Assembly: GCA_003439945.1 (NCBI GenBank)
Contig: QVRM01005202.1
Location: 698,001-762,000, forward strand
Direction of reading: 5' to 3'
From: Dermanyssus gallinae
Lineage: Eukaryota; Arthropoda; Arachnida; Mesostigmata; Dermanyssidae
DNA: 64,000 bases
Below the pieces are notes generated by a model. The model was given only the letters and a program-made list of their open reading frames with translations. It had not been told where the DNA came from and made no database searches. The translations under genes were made by a program, and so were the position numbers. Shown piece after piece: positions 24,340-36,003 of the stretch; within the stretch, counting starts at the first letter, position 1, and the number at the start of each line of letters is the position of its first letter.

Positions 24340-25245
24340 TAGCCGTGCCCGGCAACGGACGAAACCATTCCACCTCTTAGCGTACTATGCTCTACTTTCA
24401 TTGGATGCCGCTTAGGCTTCCCCCGTTCCCGTACCGCACACAGTATCTCCCTCCCGAGTCTCTTTGTTGAGGCACTGCCGCACCCGCAGAAGCACACGCA
24501 AGTGGGCGGAATAGTACCGGGCGCATACTGTATATGTATGCATACTGTGTGCGTGCTGTACACCAACCACAACAAGTGACCAATTGATTTGACGTTTTGG
24601 CCCTCATCGTTGTCGTCTTCGCTCGTCGTCGTCCTGCCGGCATCGGTCATCGTCGTATGTGTGTCAAATTATTTCTCGCCATCATCGACAATCGACCACT
24701 AGACAGGTTGACACACGAAATAGTTGTCGGTCGTCCCAGGTGGCTCTCAAACGGCGCTAGTCGCCACAGCAAGCGTGTTTGCCCGCCCGCCCACTCCAGC
24801 AGCGAGCGCATTTTTCCTCTGTGCCCCCGAGCAGCCTACTCTCTGTGGTGTCTCTCCTAGCCGTGGTGGAGGCGGCTCCTCGGGTAGGAGGCGCTGCTCG
24901 AGAGGAGGCGACGCCGTTCGTGACGAAACAGGCGCTCAACAAAGTGAGTCGCCGACGGATCGCTACGGGCATGCCGATGACGCGCCGACGTTTGGGATGG
25001 GAACGACAAAGACAGGGGATCGGTACAGGCAAGGACAACGACGACGACGAAGACGGCCCTTAGGAATCAAGCCGCGTGGCGACAAGCTGGCTGCCTCGCG
25101 GGCTGGCTGAACAGGCCTTCAATCTCATCAAGGCGTTCATGTAGGCACGAGGCCAAAGAAACTGCATGATGAACGAGACGGCGTACAACGATACGACGGC
25201 AACACTTGTTGGTAAAGCACTCACCAACAACGAGAGCATCATCAA
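24340..25245. other. GC-rich unassigned stretch
   Basis: GC-rich sequence with overlapping open frames on both strands (up to 128 codons at 24724-25110). High GC lowers stop frequency. None shows a recognisable motif. Confidence 0.4.
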
Positions 25246-25429
25246 TCGATGAAGGGAAGAGGAGCAGCAGAAGCAACACCAGCATTATCACTACTACTAC
25301 TACTACTACAACGACTATTACTACTACCACCACCACCACCATCACCCCCGCCACCAAACAAGTGTAAGGAAAAGAGGCAAATAAAAACTAAATCATACAC
25401 AAACGTGTGGATGGCGAGGATAGCGCGCC

Positions 25430-25745
25430 CAATTGAAGCGCGCCCATCGACCAAGTTGAGGGTGGTCGCCCCGGCTAATGCTAGGGACCTCTACTACACC
25501 ATACCATGTACGAGCTGCATACGAGCTTCACATCAGCAGGTCGCGACAGGTTCTGCTTGTCGTCGATGTTGATGCAGCTATTGTTGTTGTTCTTATATAA
25601 AATAAAAATAAAAACTTAAGAAGGAGAGCGCGCCCCGTTGAAGCAAGCATCGACCAAGTTGAGGGTGGTCGCCCCGGCTAACGCCAGAGCCCTCCACACC
25701 ATACTACATACGAACTTCATACCAGCAGGTTGCGACACTTTGCTC
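25430..25745 (+). repeat. two-copy duplication, 203-bp period, TTG-rich tails
   Basis: Copies at about 25430-25565 and 25628-25745 share an identical 34-bp core (25445-25478 and 25648-25681, starting CATCGACCAAGTTGAGGGTG) and remain about 75-80 percent alike for some 100 bp. Each begins near a GCGCGCC word and ends in a TTG-rich tail (short in copy 1, long in copy 2). A body with a simple-repeat tail is typical of non-LTR retroposons, but a local tandem duplication explains it too. The plus frame reads TKLRVVAPANAR in both copies. Confidence 0.8.
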
Positions 25746-25850
25746 GTCGTTGTTGTTGTTGTTGTTGTTGTTGCTGTTGTTGCCATTGTTTTTGTCTTTG
25801 TTGCTGTTGTTGCCATTGTTTTTGTCTTTGTTGCTGTTGTTTTGTACAAA
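25746..25850 (-). repeat. (GTT)n array with internal 30-bp duplication
   Basis: GTT repeats followed by two tandem copies of a TTGCTGTTGTTGCCATTG-type block ending in TTTTTGTCTTTG. Confidence 0.9.
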
Positions 25851-25869
25851 TGTATACAAAAGAGCAAAT

Positions 25870-26513
25870 TATTTTTCGCTTTCTACGGCAAGACATAAAA
25901 CAGTACTAGCAGTAAAGAGCGTTGTCAGCAGCACAATTATGGTGGTTGTTACGACTAACAAACGCTATCAGCTCGGCGGAATCAGAAGTGACGCATTGAA
26001 ACATTCATCGTACAGTCACAGTAGACAGACCGTACAGACACACACAGGCTGTTTGCCGCACGGCTCGGTGCCCACGATAACGAGAAAGACCCTTACAGGA
26101 AGACCACGGAAAATCCCGTTGTTTCACCGGCGGATAATCGCACCAGGGTCGATCGGGCTGCGTGCGAGCAGCTCGGTCCATGCTGCCGGCAGCTCAGGCT
26201 GACAAGCACACCTCGACTTCGAAATTCCTCGGTTTGACCTTCCCGTTCGAACTCAACGAATTCCGACGCACCGAAATCGTGCTTACAACGCTAAGCATTC
26301 GATCCCGGAGAGTCTGAGACCGTCAGGTGACAAAAAGTAGAATGGGTGGGTTTAGAGCGTAGTCAGCACCCGCAACACTAGCAGACGCTTTACACTATAC
26401 TGCACCATACCGAAACGACTTTACGTGAATGTATTTGGTTTTTTTATAAGAACGACGCACAGCACAAATGTATGCTGCCGCTCTAACCTATAAGCTCCCG
26501 TGATTCAAAAGGG
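25870..26513. other. sequence upstream of repeat tail copy B, unassigned
   Basis: Open plus frame to 26202 rich in Arg, Ser and Gly, with no recognised motif. It might be the degraded body of the element whose tail lies at 26514. Confidence 0.3.
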
Positions 26514-26560
26514 TGACATGTGTATTTAAGTATACGTTTGTCGAGCGAAAAATAAATCAA
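26514..26560 (+). repeat. dispersed repeat tail, copy B
   Basis: Homologous to 23158-23202. The block starts TGACATGTGTATTTAAGTAT and contains GTCGAGCGAAAAATAAAT, with AATAAA as a possible poly(A) signal. Confidence 0.5.
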
Positions 26561-27537
26561 TCAATGATAGGTGTATAGGAGTAGGAGACAAGGTTATTAG
26601 ACGGTTAAGATACAACACATCATATCTAACTAGAAAAAAAAAACTAGAAAGAACGAGAGCGTGACAAAGCAAAACACTTTCCATGAATATCACTCGGATA
26701 TAGTGATATATCCAGTGACTCTTTCTCTCTCTCTCTCTCTATTTCTCTGCAAGAGACGTCAACTGCTGTCGTTTTAATATATGGATAATTAAATTGTCCC
26801 GCTTCGTTGGACAGGTCGTCGATGTCAACATGTCAATCATCAAGGCCACCCTTTTCCATCATCAGTAAATCAGTGTGTTTCGCAACCAGCAGTAACGATT
26901 CAACGTGTCAACGTGTCCTGCTTGCCCGTGACACACGAAGTTCGCAATGTTCGCAACGTGAAGGTAAGACCTTTTTGTTGCTTCACACGTGAACCAGACG
27001 CTGACATAGATGTTAATGGTCGATATCGTCGCCTGTTGGGTCAAGGCAAAAACACGACCGCACACACACAAGGAAAGTCCGAACCTACCGCAACTACAAT
27101 TATGACGACCAAGACACGTTGTACCACTGTCATGTGTCCATGAGTGACGGAGGCACGGAGGAGACATAGTGAATTGCGAGACACGGTGATGTGCCTTGAG
27201 ACAGCTGCTCAGCCGCATATAGAAGCACACCTGTCACTGACCAGACACAATTATCTGGTGACGAATTAAGATGCATCAGGCATATATATATATATATATA
27301 TATATCGATACACATACAAATGTATCTGTCTATTTGCACCATTCGCCGACTGCTCTGTTTCCTACCTTTCGAGGGAAAATACATCTAATAAGGAAACGTT
27401 ATGTTTTTAGCGCTATTGGTAATAATAATGGTCATAATACGCGCGTAATAGCGTAATGGTTGAATATGATCGATTATAAGGGAAGTTAAAACGGTGTCTG
27501 CGCAGAGTTAGGATAGCATCTACAATAGTAGTATTAG

Positions 27538-27571
<34 letters not shown>

Positions 27572-27645
27572 ATATATATATATTATATTATATATATATA
27601 TATTATATATTATATTATATATATTAGTATAATAGCTATATATAT
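27538..27645. repeat. compound (TA)n/TATTATA tract
   Basis: About 108 bp of TA with several TATTATATTA phase breaks, similar in kind to 13687-13786. Confidence 0.95.
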
Positions 27646-27902
27646 ATTTAGTTTAGGCGGTGACGAACGTCTGATCGTGAAGTTCACTGTCAAAAAGCGC
27701 CTGCACACGCTGCCACCCAGCTCCCGCCACCATCGTGCGTCTGTAGCGTGTCGCGTTTATCGTCGTAATCGCCTCTAATCACGCCATCTATAGTCGTTGG
27801 ATTCAATTTTAGTCCCTGCGGTAGCTACCAGTGCGATCAAAGTTTCTCTCAGCCCTCAAACGATTTGTCAACGTTGACAAATTATACGTAGGTCTGCATA
27901 AT

Positions 27903-27907
<5 letters not shown>

Positions 27908-27952
<45 letters not shown>
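27908..27952. repeat. (TA)n microsatellite
   Basis: Pure TA run of about 45 bp. Confidence 0.95.
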
Positions 27953-27953
<1 letters not shown>

Positions 27954-28392
27954 CTTATGTGCCGCTTTAGAACTAAGCCGTACACTTGACGAATATATAT
28001 CTCAGGCCATATATTCCATACAACTGAAGAGTTCTTAAGCAAGGCACAATTATTAGGATTGTAGGAACTTTTGAACGAAGGTCTTTGTGCATCGCTTTTG
28101 TTGACCTCATCACCTCGTCGGTTAGAAAAATAATTATCTGCTCGTGCATCTACCCTATACATTTTTCCACTAGAAAAAAACCTTTTGATTATCTGATTTG
28201 AACACCATGTGAAACGATAACCCAAACATGAGCATCGACGAGAGTTCATCCACAAGCTTCCAGATGTGCGCATCAATTGCTTAACGGCGGACCTTACAAG
28301 CCCTTCTTCTAAAACAGACAGGAAGTTTTGTTTATTACATAAATAAGTCCTGTCTCGCCTCTGTCGAAATATGCCGTCTCTGAGATGAAAAC

Positions 28393-28395
<3 letters not shown>

Positions 28396-28446
<51 letters not shown>
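28396..28446. repeat. (TA)n microsatellite
   Basis: Pure TA run of about 51 bp. Confidence 0.95.
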
Positions 28447-28448
<2 letters not shown>

Positions 28449-28859
28449 CACGTCTAGATAAATCTTGCTAGTTCGTTCTGATTTCGCGGGCTGCCCAGCG
28501 CTAGGAGTTCCGGAGGGCCACGGTGTGGCCATGGCCATTGAATGCTACTACAGCTGCAGCCCAGGCCCTCTGTAGAAGGTGTCCAAAATGCGCCAAATCG
28601 CGAATTCGGGGCTACATAGTGCGACATTACAACAACGTCACCAGGGTCTACCTACGGCTGAGTCTATTTTCTAGTACAGATACTGAACACCGATGCCGTC
28701 AGTTAGTTATCCGCTTGCGCCACTATCAGGCTAATCTTATATCACACTTTCCCTGTATCTCTTGTTATCAATTTCGCCCCCCCCCCCTCTCTCTTTCTTT
28801 ATATTTCTCCTTCTCTAACAATATCTATGTCTCTCTCTCTCTCTCGTTCTTTGTCTGCA

Positions 28860-29240
28860 TCTTCTTTTCTCCGTAAATGCTACGTAACCCGGTTTGTGCA
28901 CATATGCGAACGAAGCACCAACCAAATCTAGCCTACGTACGACGGCCACACTGGTCGGTGTGGCGGCGACCATTTGCGTCTGTAGCGAGCCGAAGCGACA
29001 AGCTTTACACTGGTGGTGGATACAGACAGCCAGGCTGCTGCCAGCCGATCGATGCTTCGCAACCCCCAGACGGACCCCCAGACAGAAGTAGTGCTCGGCT
29101 GTACATTCGGTTGGGCGTCTATGGACCATCTGTGTAGACAACAACACAAATGTGTTTGTCTGTGCCGCGCAGATGTGCATGCGCGCCCATACACGCTCTA
29201 ACCATGCGCTTGCATGCCTGTCGTGTTTTGCATGAAGAAG
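28860..29240. other. GC-richer stretch open in several frames, unassigned
   Basis: Frames on both strands stay open for 62-142 codons. Simultaneous openness argues for low stop density rather than one gene. No motif recognised. Confidence 0.35.
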
Positions 29241-29388
29241 CATGAAAACACTCGTGAGCGAGCGAGACAGAGAGAGAGCGACACAGAGGGAGGAAGAGAG
29301 AAATTGTGGGGGGGGACGTGCTGTGGTTTTGGGGGTGCCATGCTGAGTGAATACTGAAAATGTGTGTTCGTTTCAATGCAGTGGTACG

Positions 29389-29419
<31 letters not shown>

Positions 29420-29440
29420 ATATATATATATATATATATC

Positions 29441-29477
<37 letters not shown>
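29389..29477. repeat. imperfect (TA)n tract
   Basis: TA repeats with three CTATATA/CATATA interruptions. Confidence 0.95.
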
Positions 29478-29481
<4 letters not shown>

Positions 29482-29689
29482 GGCGCGCGCGTAACTAGCT
29501 CTGCCAGACAAAGTCTATAAATAATATAAAATGTCAAGTTTAACATTTGTAATAGAAGTTATTGCAGTGGGGGCTATAGCAAAAAGAGCGCACACCAAGA
29601 AGGTGTTCTGCAAAATCTCTTTGCTGTCCTGGATAGATGTAACAGAAGTTACCGTTGATCTAGGGGCCCATACACACAAATGTATGCAA

Positions 29690-29690
<1 letters not shown>

Positions 29691-29732
<42 letters not shown>
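29691..29732. repeat. (TA)n microsatellite
   Basis: Pure TA run of about 42 bp. Confidence 0.95.
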
Positions 29733-29733
<1 letters not shown>

Positions 29734-30639
29734 CAGCAGCCATACCTTTTTCATGATTGATCCAGCTTGGAGTCGACGGCGATAATATTATGTTATTATC
29801 TTATTTGTCTCCGTCGTCTCCGTTGTGTCAGCATAATCCGTAAAATAGTGAAAATACTAGCAGCAGAACTACTGCTATTCACCAGAGTTCACAACAACTG
29901 CCAAACGGCGGCGTGACACCCGTATCCATTGATTGTCGTCACATTATCCTTTTAGAGCCCAGCACCTGTCACGATCTTTTTTTTCACAGATCTCCAAACT
30001 CTCGGTTCGCTTTCGTAGAAGGAGGCGCCTGTTGACAACAATTCTAGCACTTGCTCACAATAATTAAATAAAACAAGAAACACCAAGAACAGCCGCCGTG
30101 GGGGTGGTCGACCGTCCGAACAAACAGCTCAGCGCTCAGGCTGCTTCAAAGGCTTCGAAACGTCCACAAAACTTTACGCATCCGGGGATCGTGGCTCGTA
30201 AGAGACAACGATATCAGGAACAACACGGCGACAAAGACAAAAAAGAACTAAAAAAAAAACATCAAAAACAACGACAACGAATATGTACAATCACTACTAT
30301 TTGCATGTTTCGTCGCCTGCACCGTGTATGTTGGTGGTGGTGATCATTGGGTATGCTGTGATGTCTCACCACCAGTGGACCGCAGCGAAAAAAATCTTTA
30401 CTGTTGTTTTGATTCCTATTTCTGCTTTTGCTGCAGCTGGTGGTTTGGCTCCGGTTTCCGCTGTCATTGGCGTATCTAACGCGCACCGGATCTCGTTTGC
30501 TTCGATTTGCACTCGGCCATTGCCTCCGGTTGTATTCCTCTTACATAGTCGGTGTGTCATCTATCATCCACCGATAAGATAATGAATTATTCGTTCGTCC
30601 GATAGATTGATGTTATTCTCTTTTGTATTTTCCTTATTG

Positions 30640-30760
30640 TTGATTCAGTTGTTATTATTGCTGATGTTCTTCTCGTTGCTGGTGTTGTTGTTGTTGCTCC
30701 TGCTGCGTCTGTTGTTGTTGTGGTTTTTGTTGCTATTGTTGCTGCTATTATTGCTGACGA
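30640..30760 (-). repeat. (GTT/GCT)n triplet array
   Basis: Impure TTG/CTG repeat. The Leu-rich frame here is composition. Confidence 0.8.
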
Positions 30761-31753
30761 GCATCACAAGTCATTGTCGAACGACGAATGTGACGATCGA
30801 ATTACTGTAGCCACAAATCAATATTGAATAACATCACTCTTTTTACACATGACGCTTGTTGTTGTTAATGTAGTAGTTGTCGTTGTAGAGCGGACCAAAG
30901 CGGACTATGCAAGTCATCACGGGAACCTTGTGACGAATTATGCAGATGCACCACTGCTTTTTATGCGGTAAAAGCTGCACATCGAAGGCAACGACAACAA
31001 TGGGTGCAGCTTGACAACAGACACTTCGTTTTGCCTCATCGGTATATACCGGTGAAGAACCTCATGAAAGAAGAACCTCATGAAAAAACCTCATGACCGG
31101 TCGGTGAGTGGGTGGCCGAAGGCAGAAGCAGCACCGAAGCACGAAACACGGCAGTAATCGCCGTCACCGCCGTGGCGAATTCTGTCACTGAAGTCAGCCA
31201 CTTGAGGACAATCGTCGAAAAAACGAAAAACAAACTCACTTATTCACTCACTCACTCGATTGCTTGCTCGTTCTGGCGAAGTAACTAACGATAGTCAGCT
31301 AGATAACTGACTCGGACTCAACAGTTAGTTAACTCAGCTAACCAACAACTGTCAATCCTGTCAGTAGTTAGTCAGCCAGTCAATCAGGCAGAGAATCACA
31401 GGCAGCGACTCGAGGCACTGCTCGATAGACGGATAGACAACGACGACGGCGAATCGGAGCTTCGACGAGCTCGTCTCAGCGCCGTCTAGCGCTCCCGTCA
31501 ATACTTTCGTCGTTGTCGTCGTCTTGATCGTGGTTTCTCCTCTCTCCTCTGCTCGGCTCTCTGGTAGCGCGATCATGGGCTGACGGTGGGCTGACGATGG
31601 GTCGTTTGCTCCCTTCCCTCCAGCCCTCACGATTTTTCTCTGTCTCTCTGTTTGTTTCTTTCTTTCCCTCTTTTCTGTGCGCTCTCTCTCGGGTACCTTG
31701 TCTTCGGCCTGTTCTTCGGTTCGAGTGTCCGTCACCTCGTTGACGTTCAGTAG

Positions 31754-32347
31754 AGCAAGATTGTACTCACGTCGAGGAGCGGTTGTCGTCGTCGTCGTGG
31801 CCACTACAACCACCACCACTACCACTACCAACCCCAGAACGACCCCACAGATGCACTAACAACTACCGCGACCCCACCACAACCGCTCGGCGCCAGTCGA
31901 ATCGCTGGCTATGTGAACAACCAGAGCGACTACTTCTACTTCAGCTACTATTACTACTACTGCGGCAGTACCATCAGCAACCACAGCTTATTCAAGAACC
32001 GTAATCATGATCATCAATGCTGCGGCGGCGGCGGTGTCGGCGGCTACCGAAGAATAACGATGACTGCCGCAGCAGCAGCAGCAGGATCCACAATAAGCAC
32101 GAGTACCAGCTGTACAGCAACAGCAGCAACGCTCGCAACCACCACCGTCGTCGCTCTGGCCAGACAGCAGACAGACATGCTCGCCGCCGACAACGACGAC
32201 GACGACGATGATGATAGTGATGATGGTAATGATGATGACGCTCGTGGCGCCATCTATGGTCATGCGCCGAAAGTCGAGCGGAAGGAGCCGGACGGGCGTG
32301 GAACAGCTAGTTGGATAGAGAGAGTAGGGCGGACTAGGCTAGACTAG
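31754..32347 (+). CDS. candidate His/Tyr- to Asp-rich open frame, unassigned
   Basis: A frame with no stop for 197 codons between TAG 31751-31753 and TAG 32345-32347. In order it holds an Arg-rich start, alternating His/Tyr, a Thr/Pro patch, an aromatic block (DYFYFSYYYYY), a Gly cluster, an Ala run, Thr/Ser-rich sequence, an acidic run (DNDDDDDDDSDDGNDDD) and an ordinary tail (GAIYGHAPKVERKEPDGRG). The first ATG (32059) is internal, so as a gene it needs upstream exons. Changing biased blocks can be intrinsically disordered protein or a patchwork of triplet repeats. I cannot name a family. Confidence 0.2.
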   Translation, partial: SKIVLTSRSGCRRRRGHYNHHHYHYQPQNDPTDALTTTATPPQPLGASRIAGYVNNQSDYFYFSYYYYYCGSTISNHSLFKNRNHDHQCCGGGGVGGYRRITMTAAAAAAGSTISTSTSCTATAATLATTTVVALARQQTDMLAADNDDDDDDDSDDGNDDDARGAIYGHAPKVERKEPDGRGTASWIERVGRTRLD

Positions 32348-32699
32348 AGTAGAATAGAGAAAAAGCAGAATAGCGCAGAGTATAGTAGAGTGTAGCGCAG
32401 CACTCTTGTAGCAGCAGCGCCTTTTAGTTGCAGTTGCTACAGCAGCAACAACAACAACAACAACGCCTTCTGGTACCAACCACAGTAGCGGCATTGCCAG
32501 GAGCAGAAGCAGCAGCAGCAGCAGAATCAGACGTCATCGAGCACCGCCGCCGCAGCCGGCCGCCGCGACTGCCCGGCGATCATAGGATCATAGGGAGCGG
32601 CCGCCACAAACCACCCCGACGGCCGACTCCTCACAACACCACTACTACTACTACTACCGCTACAGCCAGGGCCAATGTATTGTTTGCTGCTCCCTTGCT

Positions 32700-32970
32700 T
32701 GTTGCCTCCTCGCCTCACACTCCTCTCTTTCTCTCCCTCTCTCGATCTCTCTCTATCGCTTTCTCTCGCCCTCTTCCCGTCATCAGCTCCCTCTCGCGTG
32801 ATGTAGGCGAGTTATCGAATGCGAGAGAGTATGCATGTGAAAGAGAGTGTGGATGTACCCAGAGAGAGAGAGAGAGAGAGGGTATGTGTTTTTGTGAGAG
32901 AGGGAGAGCGTATTGGTGTCTTTGCGAGAGAGAGCGTGTGTGTGTGAGATAGAGAGAGAGATACATAGCA
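32700..32970 (+). repeat. pyrimidine (CT)n then purine (GA)n tracts
   Basis: CT-rich sequence (about 32708-32770) is followed by GA-rich sequence (about 32822-32962). A transcript could pair the two, though imperfectly. Confidence 0.8.
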
Positions 32971-33253
32971 TGTCAACGTGCGATAGGGGGAGAGGGAGAA
33001 CATGAGAAGTGGTGGTAATAGTTCGAATAGTTCGTAGTAACTATTCATAGTAGTAGTAGTTGTATGGAGAGGCTATGGCGGTAGTATCGAAATAGTTTCA
33101 ATCGTCGTCGACGTCGTCATAGTCGTCGTTCTAGTAGAGGAAGAAGTAGTGGTTGTAGTACTAGTAGTAGTAGTAGTACTAGGAGAAGTGGTGAATTGTA
33201 GTTCAGAGTTCGTCGGTCGTCGACTAAGCTGACAGCAGCTGGATGACCTATAA

Positions 33254-33646
33254 CCGGCGAAGATATCGGAGAGAGGGGCGCAGACAGAGAATGGCAGAGC
33301 ACTCAGCCGGTCGTACCACAGCGCTAGTGCCGGCAGGAGCATCGACAACAACAACAACAACAACACAACAACAACAACAACAAAAACAACACCACCAACA
33401 ATAATAACAACAACCACAACAACAAAAATAACACCACCAACAATAATACCACAACAACAACAACAACAACAACAACAACAGATCGACACAACCGAGGATA
33501 GCAGCAGCGGCGGCGGCGGCGACAACGATAACGACGACGAAATGAAAGATCATGGTGCTGAAGAAACAGAAGAAGAAGAAGAAGAAAAGGAAGAAAACGA
33601 CAAAACGAAGCCAAAAAAAAACCAACAACACGAAACTAAACAATAA
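33254..33646 (+). CDS. candidate poly-Gln to acidic to Lys-rich C-terminal exon, unassigned
   Basis: The frame is open from after TAA 33251-33253 to TAA 33644-33646, 130 codons. It runs from ordinary sequence through Thr runs with a duplicated TPPTII motif and about ten Gln to IDTTEDSSSGGGGDNDNDDE, then a Glu-rich and a Lys-rich end. The stop overlaps tandem AATAAA poly(A) signals (33642-33652). The switch from Gln to Ser/Gly/Asp/Glu cannot come from slippage of one triplet, which makes this the best poly-Gln exon candidate. The signal lies in A-rich DNA and there is no homology, so this stays weak. Confidence 0.25.
   Translation, partial: PAKISERGAQTENGRALSRSYHSASAGRSIDNNNNNNTTTTTTKTTPPTIITTTTTTKITPPTIIPQQQQQQQQQQIDTTEDSSSGGGGDNDNDDEMKDHGAEETEEEEEEKEENDKTKPKKNQQHETKQ
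33342..33481 (+). repeat. (CAA)n array with duplicated AATAATA-linked block
   Basis: CAA repeats in which the block ACACCACCAACAATAATA occurs twice (about 33389 and 33431). Confidence 0.9.
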
Positions 33647-33954
33647 AATAAAGGCAACCATCATGCCTACCGCCACAACCACGCAGCCGTCGATGAAGAT
33701 GAAGAACCACGACGCATTGGAACAACAAATGGACACATTCTCAGATCGACGTCCGGCGAAACCCAACGAAACGAGCAACAGGCAGACAACCGACCAACCA
33801 GACAGATACCTCGGTACTCTTGCAGGGCCCGAACAACGACGACGACGACCACGACGAACGGAACTCGGAACGACTAGACCAGATACAGAACTTCATGGCG
33901 TATTCATGATGCAGTGGCGATTGCCGGTGCAAGCAATGTCACGGTGTTGCTGCT

Positions 33955-34125
33955 GTTACATTGTCGTTGTTGTTGTTGCTATTGTTAAGTTGTTGTTGTT
34001 GCTGTTGTTAAGTTGTTGTTGTTGCGGTTGTTATGTTGTTGTTGCTGTTACGTTGTTGTTGTTGTTGCTGGTGTGTTGTTGTTGTTGTTGTTGCTGCCAA
34101 TGTGTTGTTGTCGTCGTCGTCGAAT
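33955..34125 (-). repeat. (GTT)n triplet array
   Basis: TTG/CTG array with repeated TTAAGTTG and TATGTTG joints. Cys- and Val-rich frames here are artefacts. Confidence 0.9.
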
Positions 34126-34277
34126 CTGCTCTGATAGTAATAGTGCTTTTAGCGCTCGCTCTCTTTTGTCCCTCCATTTCGAGCTGTGTCTCGCGTGTCT
34201 CACCCAATCTTGTTTTTTTTTTCGAGTAGCGAGGAGATTCGCCATCATCACCATATCACCATGATAGACGAGACTGG

Positions 34278-34466
34278 TTGGGAGAACTTTTCGACGCAAT
34301 GCCAAAAGCGGCAGCCATGAAAATAAGAGACGATGGCCATGATGATGATGGCGATTATATTGATGAGGATGATAATGATAATTCTAACAATACTGCCGAT
34401 AGTGATGTTATTGATGATAATTATCTCGCTGCTACTGCTGTTGCTACTGCTTCTGTGTTACGGTGA
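34278..34466 (+). other. acidic open frame over (GAT)n-like sequence
   Basis: Sixty-two codons with a DDGHDDDGDYIDEDDNDN block. GAT triplets dominate 34330-34420, so repeat slippage is the likely cause. It is the third acidic frame within 2.3 kb (see 31754 and 33254). Confidence 0.3.
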
Positions 34467-35696
34467 CGATGCCAGTAACAATAATTATAACAATAATAAT
34501 ATTTATAGTAGCGCTAGTACTGATTGAGTGTCCGCTACTAGATCGGGCATGCGCTCTTTCTCGTTTTACTGGCTTGTTTGGTCGTGCCCTCACATTATAT
34601 ATATATATATATATATATATATGCTCCCCGCGTGTTAAGCACTGTTGCTATCGTAGTCACCCCCGGCAACCGAAACCAGCCCATGCCTCGCGCTGGCATG
34701 GAATGGGAATGGGCAGGAATACAGACACAGTTCTAGCTAGTGTCGTCGCACTAGAACTTCTCCGGACGAGCATAAGTTGTCTTGTTTCTGGTCGCCTGAT
34801 TGTCATCATCATAGTGGTTGCCATCGCAAGCAGAAGAAAGGAAGGAAGGCAGCAAGTAAGTTCGTAAGCAAGTAGTCTTTCACGCTCTGACCTCCTATGC
34901 GTTGCGAGCCGGACAGCGACACAACTCGCAGCAGTACTGCCTGCTTCTATGGCGACAAGTGCGCCATAGAGGCAGCAGGCAGAATTCATCTGCCGAGGTA
35001 ATGATGGCTCGAACTGCATCGAACTGCAATCTGGCCTCCTCCGGCCCCTGGCACCCAGGCAGGCAAGCGAATGGGCAGCTAGCTACAGCAAATCTGGTGC
35101 TAATGCTGCAAGTGCTGCTGCTGCTGTTGCGACTAACAAGAGCAGAGCCGGAGTAACAGTAGCCTTCATCGCCATGGTGCGTCAAGGGTGAATGAACGAA
35201 GCCGCCAGCAGTCAGCGTCGAAGTTCCAGACCGAGCGCTTCCGACCGCTGGCTGGGCTGGCATTGGTGATATAGCGGTCATGACGCGACGGTGGCTGCGA
35301 CCGTCGCAGCCATAGAGAAAGACAGAAATACAGACAGACGGAGAGACGGAGAGACAGAAGCGCCTGCCTATATGGTCTATCTGGCGATGATGATGATGAT
35401 GCTGATGCGGATAGTGGTGGTCAACTTCCCTTCGACAGAGACAGTGAACCGGACCGCACCGAATCGTTGAAGAAGTTGAGACGGGCTAAAGTAGCAGAAT
35501 CTGCGGCAGCAGCAGCAGCGGCAGAAGCCGTCACAGCCCCAGAATCGGGGGGTGAGAGAGGCGCCGCTCACCCCTATGTTCGCCTAAAGGTGCCGTCATC
35601 GTCGTCGTCGTTGCTACCGCCAACATCGAATGAAATAAACGAAGAAATTGAGATGAGGATGAGTCAATGAATGTGTGAGCGCGTTTCTCGCCGATG

Positions 35697-35699
<3 letters not shown>

Positions 35700-35735
<36 letters not shown>

Positions 35736-35757
35736 ATGGAGAGAGAGAATGGGGAGA
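35700..35757 (+). repeat. (GA)n microsatellite
   Basis: GAGAGA run followed by a G run and more GA. Confidence 0.9.
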
Positions 35758-35799
35758 GGAACCGGGCCAAGAGAGCAACAAGAACTGGCTCGATCCCTA

Positions 35800-36003
<204 letters not shown>

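Noticed and set aside
28523..28876. Plus frame with CPKCAKSRIRGYI, possible zinc-finger fragment
   Set aside because: A single CxxC pair without partner ligands. The rest is pyrimidine-tract translation.
33552..34229. 225-codon frame with a Lys-rich start and Cys/Val/Leu-rich end
   Set aside because: Joins an A-rich stretch to a GTT array. The apparent membrane segments are repeat composition.
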